In this document: piece after piece, positions 45,127 to 52,842 of the stretch
Position numbering within the stretch: position 1 is the first letter of the stretch
How the letters are laid out: each line of letters begins with the position of its first letter
Origin: Rikenellaceae bacterium
GTDB lineage: Bacteria; Bacteroidota; Bacteroidia; Bacteroidales; Rikenellaceae
DNA length: 64,000 bases
NCBI GenBank assembly: GCA_015060115.1
Contig: SUZB01000006.1
Coordinates: 1 to 64,000, forward strand
Direction: 5' to 3'
Notes under the pieces: model-generated
Database searches by the model: none
What the model was told of the DNA's origin: nothing
Seen by the model: the letters and a program-made list of their open reading frames with translations, nothing else
Position numbers and translations under genes: made by a program

Positions 45127-45876
45127 ATGCGCCAACTATTTATCGCCCTTTTTGCGCTTCTACTGCCCTCGATGCTTGTTGCTCAGGAGGCTGAGGTTAG
45201 AGTGCCCTACGAGGAGGAGATCATCGACAAGACGATGCTCTCTTCATCGCCATTCTACTACACCAACCTTATGCTTAAGTATCGCGAGGGTGCAGAGTCA
45301 CTCTCTGCCGATGAGTATTACTACCTCTACTACGGCTACGCCTACTCGGAGGATTACCGCCCATTCTTGGAGAACGAGCCACTTACCGAGATGCTCGATA
45401 TTCTTTCGCGCGTAAACCCCGAACAACCCACCGTAGGACAGATGGAGGCTATCATCGAGCGAGGTGCAGAGGCACTTAAGATAGACCCATTTAACCCTAA
45501 GGTGCTCAATATTATGGCTTTCGCTTATGGCGCTCTTGACGACCCACAGCGTGAGGCGCTGTACTTCGCCCATCTCAACGGCATACTCTCGGCTATCGAG
45601 TCATCGGGCACAGGTCTTAAGGAGGAGTCGCCGTGGCATATTCTGATGTTCTCGCACGCCTACGACCTGCTTGCATCTAAGGGCTACGCCTATCAGGAGA
45701 GCCGCATCATAAGTCGCACAGTGGAGTATATACCTCTTATGCGCAAGACACACGACCGCATCAAGGGCTTCTACTTCGACTATGGCCGAGTATACCGCAA
45801 CAAGCCCGATGATGTAACCTTTAAGCGTGATCGCACTTGGCAATTCAACAATCTGAAACCCAGAGAGTATAAATAG
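45127..45876 (+). CDS. DUF4919 secreted protein
   Basis: The 249-residue protein has a signal peptide (MRQLFIALFALLLPSMLVAQ). Its main region is of the DUF4919 type: FYYTNLMLKYREGAESLSADEYYYLYYGYAYSEDY, then TPR-like helices (ALKIDPFNPKVLNIMAFAYGAL) and a C-terminal FYFDYGRVYRNKPD. The tyrosine-rich LYYGY block is the family mark. The function is unknown; the protein is periplasmic or envelope-associated. It lies between dapA and a peptidase lipoprotein gene with gaps under 30 bases. Confidence 0.82.
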   Translation: MRQLFIALFALLLPSMLVAQEAEVRVPYEEEIIDKTMLSSSPFYYTNLMLKYREGAESLSADEYYYLYYGYAYSEDYRPFLENEPLTEMLDILSRVNPEQPTVGQMEAIIERGAEALKIDPFNPKVLNIMAFAYGALDDPQREALYFAHLNGILSAIESSGTGLKEESPWHILMFSHAYDLLASKGYAYQESRIISRTVEYIPLMRKTHDRIKGFYFDYGRVYRNKPDDVTFKRDRTWQFNNLKPREYK

Positions 45877-45897
45877 ATTACCTAAACTAACGATATA

Positions 45898-47373
45898 ATG
45901 AAGATTCTTCGCAACATCGCACTGCTTTTGTCGCTTGTAGCGCCTCTTATAGGCTGTGAGCCACTGCCATCGAACTATGTAACAGTAGTGGCTGATAGTA
46001 GCGTTACCTGCACCTACGATGCCCACACCTTCGATTTAAGATACAACATCAAACCCTCGATTGATGGCACGATGGAGACCATTGGTCGCTATACCACAGC
46101 CGACGATAGCTGGGTAGAGAGCGTAGATTGCACCGAGGAGGGCATCTTGCATATTCAGGTTGCCGCTAACGAGGGCGCAGGTCGCTCGACGAACATCACG
46201 CTTAATGGCGAGAACTTCCGAAGTGTAACAATCACCATCAATCAGATGGCAGCACCCTCGGCAATGGTCGATCGCACGCTAATCTTCCACTTCTTCGGAA
46301 CAAGCCTTGGTCGCTACTTCACGACAAATATCGAGGATGCCAAGACAGCGATAGGCAATGGCGCACTTGGCACAAACAACCGAGTGGTCTGCATCAAGCA
46401 ATCTTCGGCAACCAATGGCACTATCTTCGAGCTATGCTACAATCCTGACAACAAGAGCGTTATCGAGCGTCATATAAAGGATTTTACACTCTCCTCTTCG
46501 CTTGTATCGACCGCTGATATTGGAGCAATCATCGCCGAGGCGGCAAAGGCTGCACCTGCCAATAGCTACGCTATGGTCTTTGCGGGACACGGCACAGGCT
46601 GGATACCTCGTGTTCTTGCCGATAGTAGCGTATCGACTTTGGCATTGGGCTACGATGCTTGGATACCTGCGGAGGGCGCTGAGGTAACACGCCACTTTGG
46701 CGAGAGCAATGTGAAACTCGATATCTCGGAGATTGCCGAGAGCATCGAATATTCGGGCATTGAGCTTGACTACATACTCTTCGATGCCTGCTTTATGTCA
46801 AACATCGAGGCTGTCTATGATTTGCGCAACTCGGCAAAGTATATCATCGCATCGCCCTGCGAGATTATGGGCAAGGGATTTCCCTATCACCGCACGCTAC
46901 CCCACCTCTTTGGCGAGAGCTATAATTTGAGGAGTGCTACGGAGAGCTACTACCTCTTCTACCGCGATGAGTATAATAGCTCGGCTCGTTGTGGCTCTGT
47001 TGCGCTCTACGATTGTGCTGAGGTGGAGGCTCTTGCCAAGGCTACAAAGCTGGTTATGCAGAGCGCCAACCTCAACATCGACACATCGACACTTCAGACC
47101 TACGAGGGACAAGCCGTGCACCACTTCTACGACTTTGGCGAGTGGGTAAGGAGTGTAGCCACCGACCCGGAGGCGCTCAAGGCTTTCGATGAGCAGTTAA
47201 ACCGCACGGTTATCGCCAAGTTTACGCTTCCCACATTCTACTCAGCATACGGCAGTTACGGCACTTACGACATCAACGAGGAGGTCTATTCGGGTGTTAC
47301 GACATCGGCTCCTTCGGAGGCCTATCCCGTAGAATGGAGAGAGAGTAATTGGTATAAAGCTACGATGCCGTAG
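45898..47373 (+). CDS. Clostripain-like (peptidase C11) lipoprotein with BACON-like domain
   Basis: The 491-residue protein has a lipoprotein signal (Cys20, LIGC). An N-terminal beta domain (about 25-118) resembles BACON (TADDSWVESVD, ITLNGENFRSVTITINQ), and a peptidase C11 domain follows. The catalytic His231 lies in VFAGHGTGW and the nucleophile Cys298 in LFDACFMSNIEAVYDLR. These surface cysteine proteases usually cleave after basic residues. Related Bacteroidales enzymes act on host or bacterial surface proteins (established for the family; substrate here unknown). It is probably cotranscribed with the DUF4919 gene. Confidence 0.9.
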   Translation: MKILRNIALLLSLVAPLIGCEPLPSNYVTVVADSSVTCTYDAHTFDLRYNIKPSIDGTMETIGRYTTADDSWVESVDCTEEGILHIQVAANEGAGRSTNITLNGENFRSVTITINQMAAPSAMVDRTLIFHFFGTSLGRYFTTNIEDAKTAIGNGALGTNNRVVCIKQSSATNGTIFELCYNPDNKSVIERHIKDFTLSSSLVSTADIGAIIAEAAKAAPANSYAMVFAGHGTGWIPRVLADSSVSTLALGYDAWIPAEGAEVTRHFGESNVKLDISEIAESIEYSGIELDYILFDACFMSNIEAVYDLRNSAKYIIASPCEIMGKGFPYHRTLPHLFGESYNLRSATESYYLFYRDEYNSSARCGSVALYDCAEVEALAKATKLVMQSANLNIDTSTLQTYEGQAVHHFYDFGEWVRSVATDPEALKAFDEQLNRTVIAKFTLPTFYSAYGSYGTYDINEEVYSGVTTSAPSEAYPVEWRESNWYKATMP

Positions 47374-47393
47374 GAAAATTGAAAAATTATTAT

Positions 47394-47401
47394 TATCTTT
47401 G
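47394..47401 (+). promoter_or_regulatory. -7 box of ffh
   Basis: TATCTTTG lies 46 bases before the ffh ATG. No good -33 box at the usual spacing is seen. Confidence 0.5.
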
Positions 47402-47447
47402 GCGCGTTTTTGAGATATAATATATAGGAATATAAATACTACAATAT

Positions 47448-48788
47448 ATGTTTGAGAACTTAACCGAGAAACTCGAAAGGTCGTTTAAGATACTAAAGGG
47501 TGAGGGTCGCATCACCGAAATCAATGTTGCTGAGACCCTTAAGGAGATTCGTCGTGCACTTATCGATGCCGATGTCAACTACAAGGTAGCCAAGAACTTT
47601 ACAGATGATGTAAAGCAGAAGGCGTTGGGTCAGAATGTGCTTAACTCGGTTAAGCCCGGTCAGATGATGACCAAGATTGTCCGCGATGAGTTGGCGGCGT
47701 TGATGGGTGGCACAGCTACTGACATCAAACTTGAGGGTAACCCCGCCATTGTTCTTATCGCAGGTCTTCAGGGTTCGGGTAAGACAACCTTCTCGGGCAA
47801 GCTCGCAGCACATATCAAGTCGAAGAAGGGTCGTCAGGTGTTGCTCGTTGCAGGCGATGTCTATCGTCCCGCAGCTATAGACCAGCTTAAGATTCTTGGT
47901 CAGAGCGTAGGTGTCGAGGTCTACACCGAGGAGGGCAACAACAACCCCGTGGAGATTGCCGAGAACGCTATTAAGTATGCTCGCCAGAAGTCATACAACA
48001 CCGTGATTGTCGATACGGCAGGTCGTTTGGCTGTTGACGAGGCTATGATGCAGGAGATTACCGCAATCAAGGCGGCTCTCAACCCCTCGGAGACGTTGTT
48101 TGTTGTCGACTCGATGACTGGTCAGGATGCCGTAAACACCGCCAAGGAGTTCAACGACCGCCTCGACTTCGATGGCGTGGTGCTCACCAAGCTCGATGGC
48201 GATACTCGTGGTGGTGCCGCTATCTCTATCCGCTCGGTTGTCGATAAGCCCTTGAAGTTTATCTCGGCAGGCGAGAAGATGGACGCCTTGCAGGTGTTCC
48301 ACCCCGAGCGTATGGCTGACCGTATCCTCGGTATGGGTGATGTCGTATCGTTGGTGGAGCGTGCTCAGGAGCAGTTCGATGAGGAGCAGGCGCGCAAGCT
48401 CAAGAAGAAGCTTATCAAGAATCAGTTTAACTTCAACGACTTCCGCGACCAGATTAACCAGATTAAGAAGATGGGTAACCTCAAGGACCTCGCTTCGATG
48501 ATTCCAGGTATGGGCAAGATGCTCAAGAATGTCGATATTCCCGATGATGCCTTCAAGCAGACCGAGGCTATTATCGACTCTATGACACCTGAGGAGAGAG
48601 AGAATCCTGAGATTATCAATGCTCGTCGTCGTGAGCGTATCGCCAAGGGCTCAGGTACTACAATGGCAGATGTCAATCGCCTACTCAAGCAGTTCGAGGA
48701 TACTCGCAAGATGATGAAGACCGTTGCGGGTGGCAACTTCCAGCAGCAAATGCAGCGTATGCAGCGTGGTGGTATGCGTCGCCGATAA
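47448..48788 (+). CDS. ffh: Signal recognition particle protein Ffh
   Basis: The 446-residue GTPase has an N domain (MFENLTEKLERSFKIL). The G domain shows GLQGSGKTT (about 108-116), DTAGRL and LTKLDGDTRGGA. A methionine-rich M domain ends in QQQMQRMQRGGMRRR. With 4.5S RNA it targets nascent membrane proteins to FtsY and SecYEG. It heads a likely operon with nusB. No 4.5S RNA gene was recognised nearby. Confidence 0.97.
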   Translation: MFENLTEKLERSFKILKGEGRITEINVAETLKEIRRALIDADVNYKVAKNFTDDVKQKALGQNVLNSVKPGQMMTKIVRDELAALMGGTATDIKLEGNPAIVLIAGLQGSGKTTFSGKLAAHIKSKKGRQVLLVAGDVYRPAAIDQLKILGQSVGVEVYTEEGNNNPVEIAENAIKYARQKSYNTVIVDTAGRLAVDEAMMQEITAIKAALNPSETLFVVDSMTGQDAVNTAKEFNDRLDFDGVVLTKLDGDTRGGAAISIRSVVDKPLKFISAGEKMDALQVFHPERMADRILGMGDVVSLVERAQEQFDEEQARKLKKKLIKNQFNFNDFRDQINQIKKMGNLKDLASMIPGMGKMLKNVDIPDDAFKQTEAIIDSMTPEERENPEIINARRRERIAKGSGTTMADVNRLLKQFEDTRKMMKTVAGGNFQQQMQRMQRGGMRRR

Positions 48789-48836
48789 CTTATTTCGATT
48801 AACCCATTTTAGAATAAATAGAACATTCCACATACA

Positions 48837-49772
48837 ATGTTGAGCAGAAGATTACTTCGTGTTAAGGTGGCCAAGACACTTTACGCACATCTCAAGTCGG
48901 GTTCCGACAGCCTCAAGGCCTCAGAGAACAACCTTGTACAATCTATCGATAAGGCCTACGACCTCTACTTCCAGATGATGGATCTTATTGTGGAGGTTGC
49001 TCGCTATGCCGAGAGCCGTATTGAGCTTGCCAAGCAGAAGAAGTTGCCTACATACGAAGACCTTAACCCTAACCGCCGTTTTGTCGATAATAAGGTGATT
49101 AACCTCCTTGCTACAAGCGACTCGGTGCAGGACGAGATTACTCGCCGTAAGCTCTCGTGGGCCAACTACCCCGATACCATCAAGGGCATCTACAACCGTC
49201 TTGTGGAGAGCGACCTCTACAAGAGCTATATGGATGCTCCGGTCTGCACCTTCACCGATGATCGTCGCTTTGTCGAGGATTTCTACACCGCATTGGAGGA
49301 TGACGAGGCCTTGGCAGACCTTGTTGACGATATGTCGATTATGTGGACCGACAACCTCAGCTTCGCACTCTTTATGGTTATCCGCACCGTGTCGAGTATG
49401 AAGCAGAGCCACACCGATGTTAAGATTTTGCCTCAGTTCAAGAGCGATGACGACCTCGATTTTGCCAAGCAGCTCTTCGTCAAGGCACTAGTAAACTACG
49501 AGGATAACCAAGACATCGTTGACCGCTATACCCGCAACTGGGATGTTGAGCGTATCGCCTTTATGGACAACCTCATTATCTCGATTGCCATTGCTGAGCT
49601 AATGTACTTCGACTCTATACCTGTGAAGGTAACCCTCGACGAGTGGATTGACATCGCCAAGTACTACTCTTCGCCCACCAGCTCGACATTCGTAAATGGT
49701 GTACTCGACAAGATCGTTGCTGAGCTTATGGAGAGTGGCAAGATTCAGAAGAGCGGTCGCGGACTTCTCTAA
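48837..49772 (+). CDS. nusB: Transcription antitermination factor NusB (long form)
   Basis: The 311-residue protein has a C-terminal NusB domain (about 190-300: FAKQLFVKALVNYED, IDRYTRNWDVERIAFMDNLIISIAIAELMYF, PVKVTLDEWIDIAKYYSSPTSSTFVNGVLDKI). It is preceded by an N-terminal extension typical of Bacteroidota. E. coli NusB is about 139 residues. It works with NusE on rRNA antitermination. DUF1573 and yajC genes follow closely, a conserved order in the phylum. Confidence 0.94.
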   Translation: MLSRRLLRVKVAKTLYAHLKSGSDSLKASENNLVQSIDKAYDLYFQMMDLIVEVARYAESRIELAKQKKLPTYEDLNPNRRFVDNKVINLLATSDSVQDEITRRKLSWANYPDTIKGIYNRLVESDLYKSYMDAPVCTFTDDRRFVEDFYTALEDDEALADLVDDMSIMWTDNLSFALFMVIRTVSSMKQSHTDVKILPQFKSDDDLDFAKQLFVKALVNYEDNQDIVDRYTRNWDVERIAFMDNLIISIAIAELMYFDSIPVKVTLDEWIDIAKYYSSPTSSTFVNGVLDKIVAELMESGKIQKSGRGLL

Positions 49773-49784
49773 CCCCACTTTGTT

Positions 49785-50246
49785 ATGCCCATTTATCGTA
49801 GGCGCATAGTTATTGCTCTTGTTGCCGTTACACTGCTCGTTGTTGCGCTCTTTGTCTTTCGTGTTTATGACTCGGAAAGCGACAATCTCAGGCGTGAGGA
49901 GCAAGCGAAGGTCGAATACAGGGGTCTAAGGGCAGATATTAGGCGTGATTCGCTAAGTGAAGTGATGGTTGAGTTAGGCTCGGTAGCATACTCAACAACA
50001 GCCGAGAAGAGTATTCGTTTTACCAACCTTACGGATGCCCCCATAGCACTCCTCGACTTTACGACCACCTGCAAATGCACTTGGCTGGAGTTACCCAACA
50101 AGCCTATCGAGGTGGGTGAGAGTGCCTATGTCAAGGTTGTCTTCGATTCGCGTGGTGAATATGGCTCAATAGGCAACTATCTTAGCGTTAAGTGCTCGGA
50201 CGAGAGGGCGAACATCGCAATCTGGGTAAGCGCCGAAGTGGAGTAG
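49785..50246 (+). CDS. DUF1573 membrane-anchored protein
   Basis: The 153-residue protein has one N-terminal membrane anchor (RRIVIALVAVTLLVVALFVF). A DUF1573 beta-sandwich domain follows: VELGSVAYSTTAEKSIRFTNLTDAPIALLDFTTTCKCTWLELPNKPIEVGESAYVKVVFDS, including the family CKCT motif and the PIEVGE turn. The family is of MSP/ASPM-like fold in the periplasm, with unknown function. The start is 12 bases after nusB, in the same operon. Confidence 0.87.
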   Translation: MPIYRRRIVIALVAVTLLVVALFVFRVYDSESDNLRREEQAKVEYRGLRADIRRDSLSEVMVELGSVAYSTTAEKSIRFTNLTDAPIALLDFTTTCKCTWLELPNKPIEVGESAYVKVVFDSRGEYGSIGNYLSVKCSDERANIAIWVSAEVE

Positions 50247-50271
50247 AAAGAGTCCAAAATAGCGACTACGA

Positions 50272-50302
50272 TTTGTGCAAAAGATAATTTTGGCTACTTT
50301 TG
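50272..50302 (+). promoter_or_regulatory. Promoter of yajC
   Basis: TTTG at 50272-50275 and TACTTTTG at 50295-50302 have a 19-bp spacer. The leader is about 45 bases, so yajC can be made independently of nusB. Confidence 0.7.
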
Positions 50303-50351
50303 TGCGTTAAATATAACGAAACGAAACAATTAACTAATTATAAATAAGACT

Positions 50352-50759
50352 ATGAATTTACTTTTTATTGACGGTGAGACCGTTGTTGAGACTCCCGTAG
50401 TAGAGAACGCAGAGGTTAATGCAATCGCTGAGGTATCGGCTGGCGAGCCTGTTGCTGATGCAGCAGCAGAGCAGCCTGCAGCACCCGGTGGTGGCTGGTC
50501 ATTCTGGGTTATGATCATCGCGATGATCGCTATTATGTACTTCTTTATGTGGCGCCCTGAGTCTAAGCGTCGTAAGCAGATGGAGGCTTTCCGCAAGGGC
50601 TTGAAGAAGGGTGATAAGGTTATCACCGCTGGTGGTATCTACGGCACAATCAAGGAGGTACACGAGACATCTTTGTTGATTGAGGTAGACAGCAATGTTA
50701 CCTTGCGCGTAGACAAGAATATGGTTGTTGCTGACGCTGGTTCGGTAGTTAATAAGTAA
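50352..50759 (+). CDS. yajC: Preprotein translocase accessory subunit YajC
   Basis: The 135-residue protein has an acidic, Ala/Glu/Val-rich N-terminal extension (about 1-48), one membrane helix (WSFWVMIIAMIAIMYFFMW), then the YajC core: RPESKRRKQMEAFRKGLKKGDKVITAGGIYGTI and LLIEVDSNVTLRVDKNMV. It associates with SecDF-YidC. The acidic periplasmic N-terminus is longer than in E. coli YajC (110 residues in all). The gene is followed by a terminator and then an AT-rich island. Confidence 0.93.
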   Translation: MNLLFIDGETVVETPVVENAEVNAIAEVSAGEPVADAAAEQPAAPGGGWSFWVMIIAMIAIMYFFMWRPESKRRKQMEAFRKGLKKGDKVITAGGIYGTIKEVHETSLLIEVDSNVTLRVDKNMVVADAGSVVNK

Positions 50760-50782
50760 TCAGCAATCGACAGCAAACGAAT

Positions 50783-50813
50783 GGAGATGACTAAAAACAA
50801 ATTAGTCATCTCC
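50783..50813 (+). terminator. Intrinsic terminator after yajC
   Basis: Perfect 12-bp arms GGAGATGACTAA (50783-50794) and TTAGTCATCTCC (50802-50813) are followed by TTTAGTTT. Confidence 0.85.
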
Positions 50814-51203
50814 TTTAGTTTAAGAGGTTGACATTCGACATTTGCAGTTTTTCGCCCGTTTTGTCCCCCTTCTGTCCCACGAGATAGTCGACAATAGCCG
50901 AGGGACAAAAATTTCTCATAGGTGGTGATTTATCTTTTTACATGTGTTTTTGGAAGATAAACATTCCAACTTAAACAATGTAAAGCGCCACTTTTTGCAT
51001 CATTACCTAAAAATGCGAGTTGTACCGATTAAAAGGCTAAAACGCTTTCAATCAATAGTGTAAATGTATTGCATCGGCAAGTAACTAACGCACACAGAAT
51101 CGGAGTGCAGGATTAAGTTGGATGATAATATAGCGTAATAATTCCTTTTTAGCCGTTTTTCATAGAACTCTTGCCAATATTCTTAAAAACAAATTGCAAA
51201 ATA
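50814..51203. other. 390-bp AT-rich intergenic region
   Basis: No gene is seen. A 9-bp inverted repeat, TTTTGTCCC (50859-50867) with GGGACAAAA (50902-50910), encloses 34 bases. Beyond it the sequence is AT-rich and unlike the codon-rich flanks, and it forms the left edge of the island at 51204-52728. No integrase, attachment site or tRNA was found. Confidence 0.5.
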
Positions 51204-52088
51204 CTATTTCAAAAGAGGTTGTCCAACCTTCTCTATATATTCCCAAGTTACACAATGGATTGCTCCGCCTTTATTTATAAGTGGTTTTGAGTAAATTGGT
51301 ACTATTTTAAAGTTAGGAAACAAATTACTAAATGTTTCAATGGCAGCTACATCATTTTCACAATCTATCTTTTCTGATAAACAAGGAAGCAATATAGCAT
51401 TGGGAAGTTGCAGATAATTAAGATAACACCAAGAATCTTTATTATCTTTGCACATATACTCAAGTTCCACTACTTCAAAATGAGCCTCTAATATCTTTAA
51501 CAATCTTTTATAAAAAGCCTTATGTTTTCTTTTCCAACAGTTATTAAGAAGAATTTTATCCTCCCCTAAATATGTAACCATACCATCAGCGTGCCCACAC
51601 ATATCGCCCATATCCCAAGGAAGAAGGATGATTTCTGCACATAGTGATTCTTCAAGATGTCGCAATAAATTGGATAATGACCACAAAGGATTTTCCATAA
51701 GTATTTTATCGGTCATTATAACCTTCCTTCCGCATCGAACATAGTTACCACCATCAAATATCACATTCATATTTGTTGGGGTGTATATATTTAGACCTTT
51801 ACAAGCATCATCTTGATTTGTTATATACGGATGGTATTTTTTATCCTCAAATAGATAATCTGGCCGATACTGATATTTAGAATATACTCCGTCCTCAAAT
51901 ATCATTACAGGCATATAATCTCGACACCAATAATCATTGGTGTTCTTTAACTCTCGGTGCTCAATCTGCAAACTCTCTAAAGTATTGTGTATTGCTTCTG
52001 CCACACAAGCAGTATTTTTTGTAGTTCGCAAAAGTTCAGAAGTATATATAACCATTTTTTGCATAGCCATATTAGTTTTAAACTTCAT
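51204..52088 (-). CDS. Agmatine/peptidylarginine deiminase family protein
   Basis: The 294-residue protein has the guanidino-modifying fold motifs of the PAD_porph/agmatine deiminase family: NDYWCRDYMPV (substrate Asp/Arg), IFDGGNYVRCG, GDMCGHADGMV (catalytic His and Asp) and the C-terminal nucleophile cysteine in KGGAIHCVTW. It hydrolyses a guanidino group to a ureido group. There is no signal peptide, so a small cytosolic substrate such as agmatine is likely. The start is uncertain: ATG at 52088 overlaps the upstream stop by 11 bases, and 52070 is the alternative. AT-rich codons (ATA, AGA, TTA) differ sharply from neighbours, suggesting transfer. Confidence 0.82.
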   Translation of the reverse strand: MKFKTNMAMQKMVIYTSELLRTTKNTACVAEAIHNTLESLQIEHRELKNTNDYWCRDYMPVMIFEDGVYSKYQYRPDYLFEDKKYHPYITNQDDACKGLNIYTPTNMNVIFDGGNYVRCGRKVIMTDKILMENPLWSLSNLLRHLEESLCAEIILLPWDMGDMCGHADGMVTYLGEDKILLNNCWKRKHKAFYKRLLKILEAHFEVVELEYMCKDNKDSWCYLNYLQLPNAILLPCLSEKIDCENDVAAIETFSNLFPNFKIVPIYSKPLINKGGAIHCVTWEYIEKVGQPLLK

Positions 52089-52728
52089 CTTCTCTTGTAA
52101 AGCTCCATTTCCTATTGCAAATCTCTTTAGGGGACGATGGTTTATATTCGTATTCACTCACCGATTTATAAACTCCCTGACGGGATTTAATAGTTAAATC
52201 TTGCTTTTGTACCCTTTGTGAATCAACCCAACTTATGCAATTGTAATCTCCTAAAGCAAAACCATTTAACAAAGTGTAAAGATATGTTGATTGAGTATTA
52301 TATTGATAATTTTCAAATATCTTAAATTTACTTTTCTTACTATCCTCTTTATTTATTATCCACTTCAGATATTGTCCATTCTTATTTATAACCTCATAAG
52401 ATCTAATAAGTGCTGATGCTCGATATTGACTCTTCTCGCTTTCAAATGTTATATCAAAACCAGAATTATGAGCATTTAATGTCATAAGCGGGAAGTATGG
52501 GACTTTCTCTAACCCTCTGCCATTTCGATGATATACAATGGGATCGTGTATGCCTTCTTGCTCACTATGAAAATAGAATTCTACCGTACGAATATATATT
52601 CTATATTCATCACGCACATTGATATATCCTCCATATAAAAAATCATAAGCAAGTTTTTCGAATAATTTCTGCAATTCGGTTTCATCATCTGCCCCATTGA
52701 ATTGTAATAATTTGATATATAAGCTCAT
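52078..52728 (-). CDS. Uncharacterised protein in AT-rich island
   Basis: I cannot assign this 216-residue soluble protein with confidence. Its conserved-looking core reads VEFYFHSEQEGIHDPIVYHRN, PYFPLMTLNAHNSGFDITFE and YRASALIRSYEV, containing several His, Asp and Arg residues that could form an active or nucleotide-binding site. YNTQSTYLYTLLNGFALG follows. It overlaps the deiminase gene start, so the two are translationally coupled, and it shares that gene's AT-rich codon use. A promoter box (TATTTTTG) lies 32 bases upstream. It could be a partner or regulator of the deiminase. Confidence 0.65.
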   Translation of the reverse strand: MSLYIKLLQFNGADDETELQKLFEKLAYDFLYGGYINVRDEYRIYIRTVEFYFHSEQEGIHDPIVYHRNGRGLEKVPYFPLMTLNAHNSGFDITFESEKSQYRASALIRSYEVINKNGQYLKWIINKEDSKKSKFKIFENYQYNTQSTYLYTLLNGFALGDYNCISWVDSQRVQKQDLTIKSRQGVYKSVSEYEYKPSSPKEICNRKWSFTREDEV

Positions 52729-52759
52729 AACAAGAAATTTATTAGATATTAATACACTG

Positions 52760-52767
52760 CAAAAATA
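52760..52767 (-). promoter_or_regulatory. -7 box of island operon
   Basis: CAAAAATA on the plus strand reads TATTTTTG on the minus strand, 31 bases upstream of the ATG at 52728. Confidence 0.45.
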
Positions 52768-52842
52768 GTGTTATGATGTTTCACACTCATCACAAATGTG
52801 TTAAGTTATTAATACAGCTTGAGAGAGTGGCATAAACCGAAT

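Noticed and set aside
47448..48788. Search for a 4.5S (SRP) RNA, tmRNA or 6S RNA gene in the gaps around ffh and elsewhere
   Set aside because: No gap shows the conserved SRP Alu/domain IV core or tmRNA features. None could be supported by eye.
51204..52088. Secreted peptidylarginine deiminase virulence factor like that of Porphyromonas
   Set aside because: The protein has no signal peptide or C-terminal secretion domain and is short. A cytosolic small-molecule deiminase fits better.
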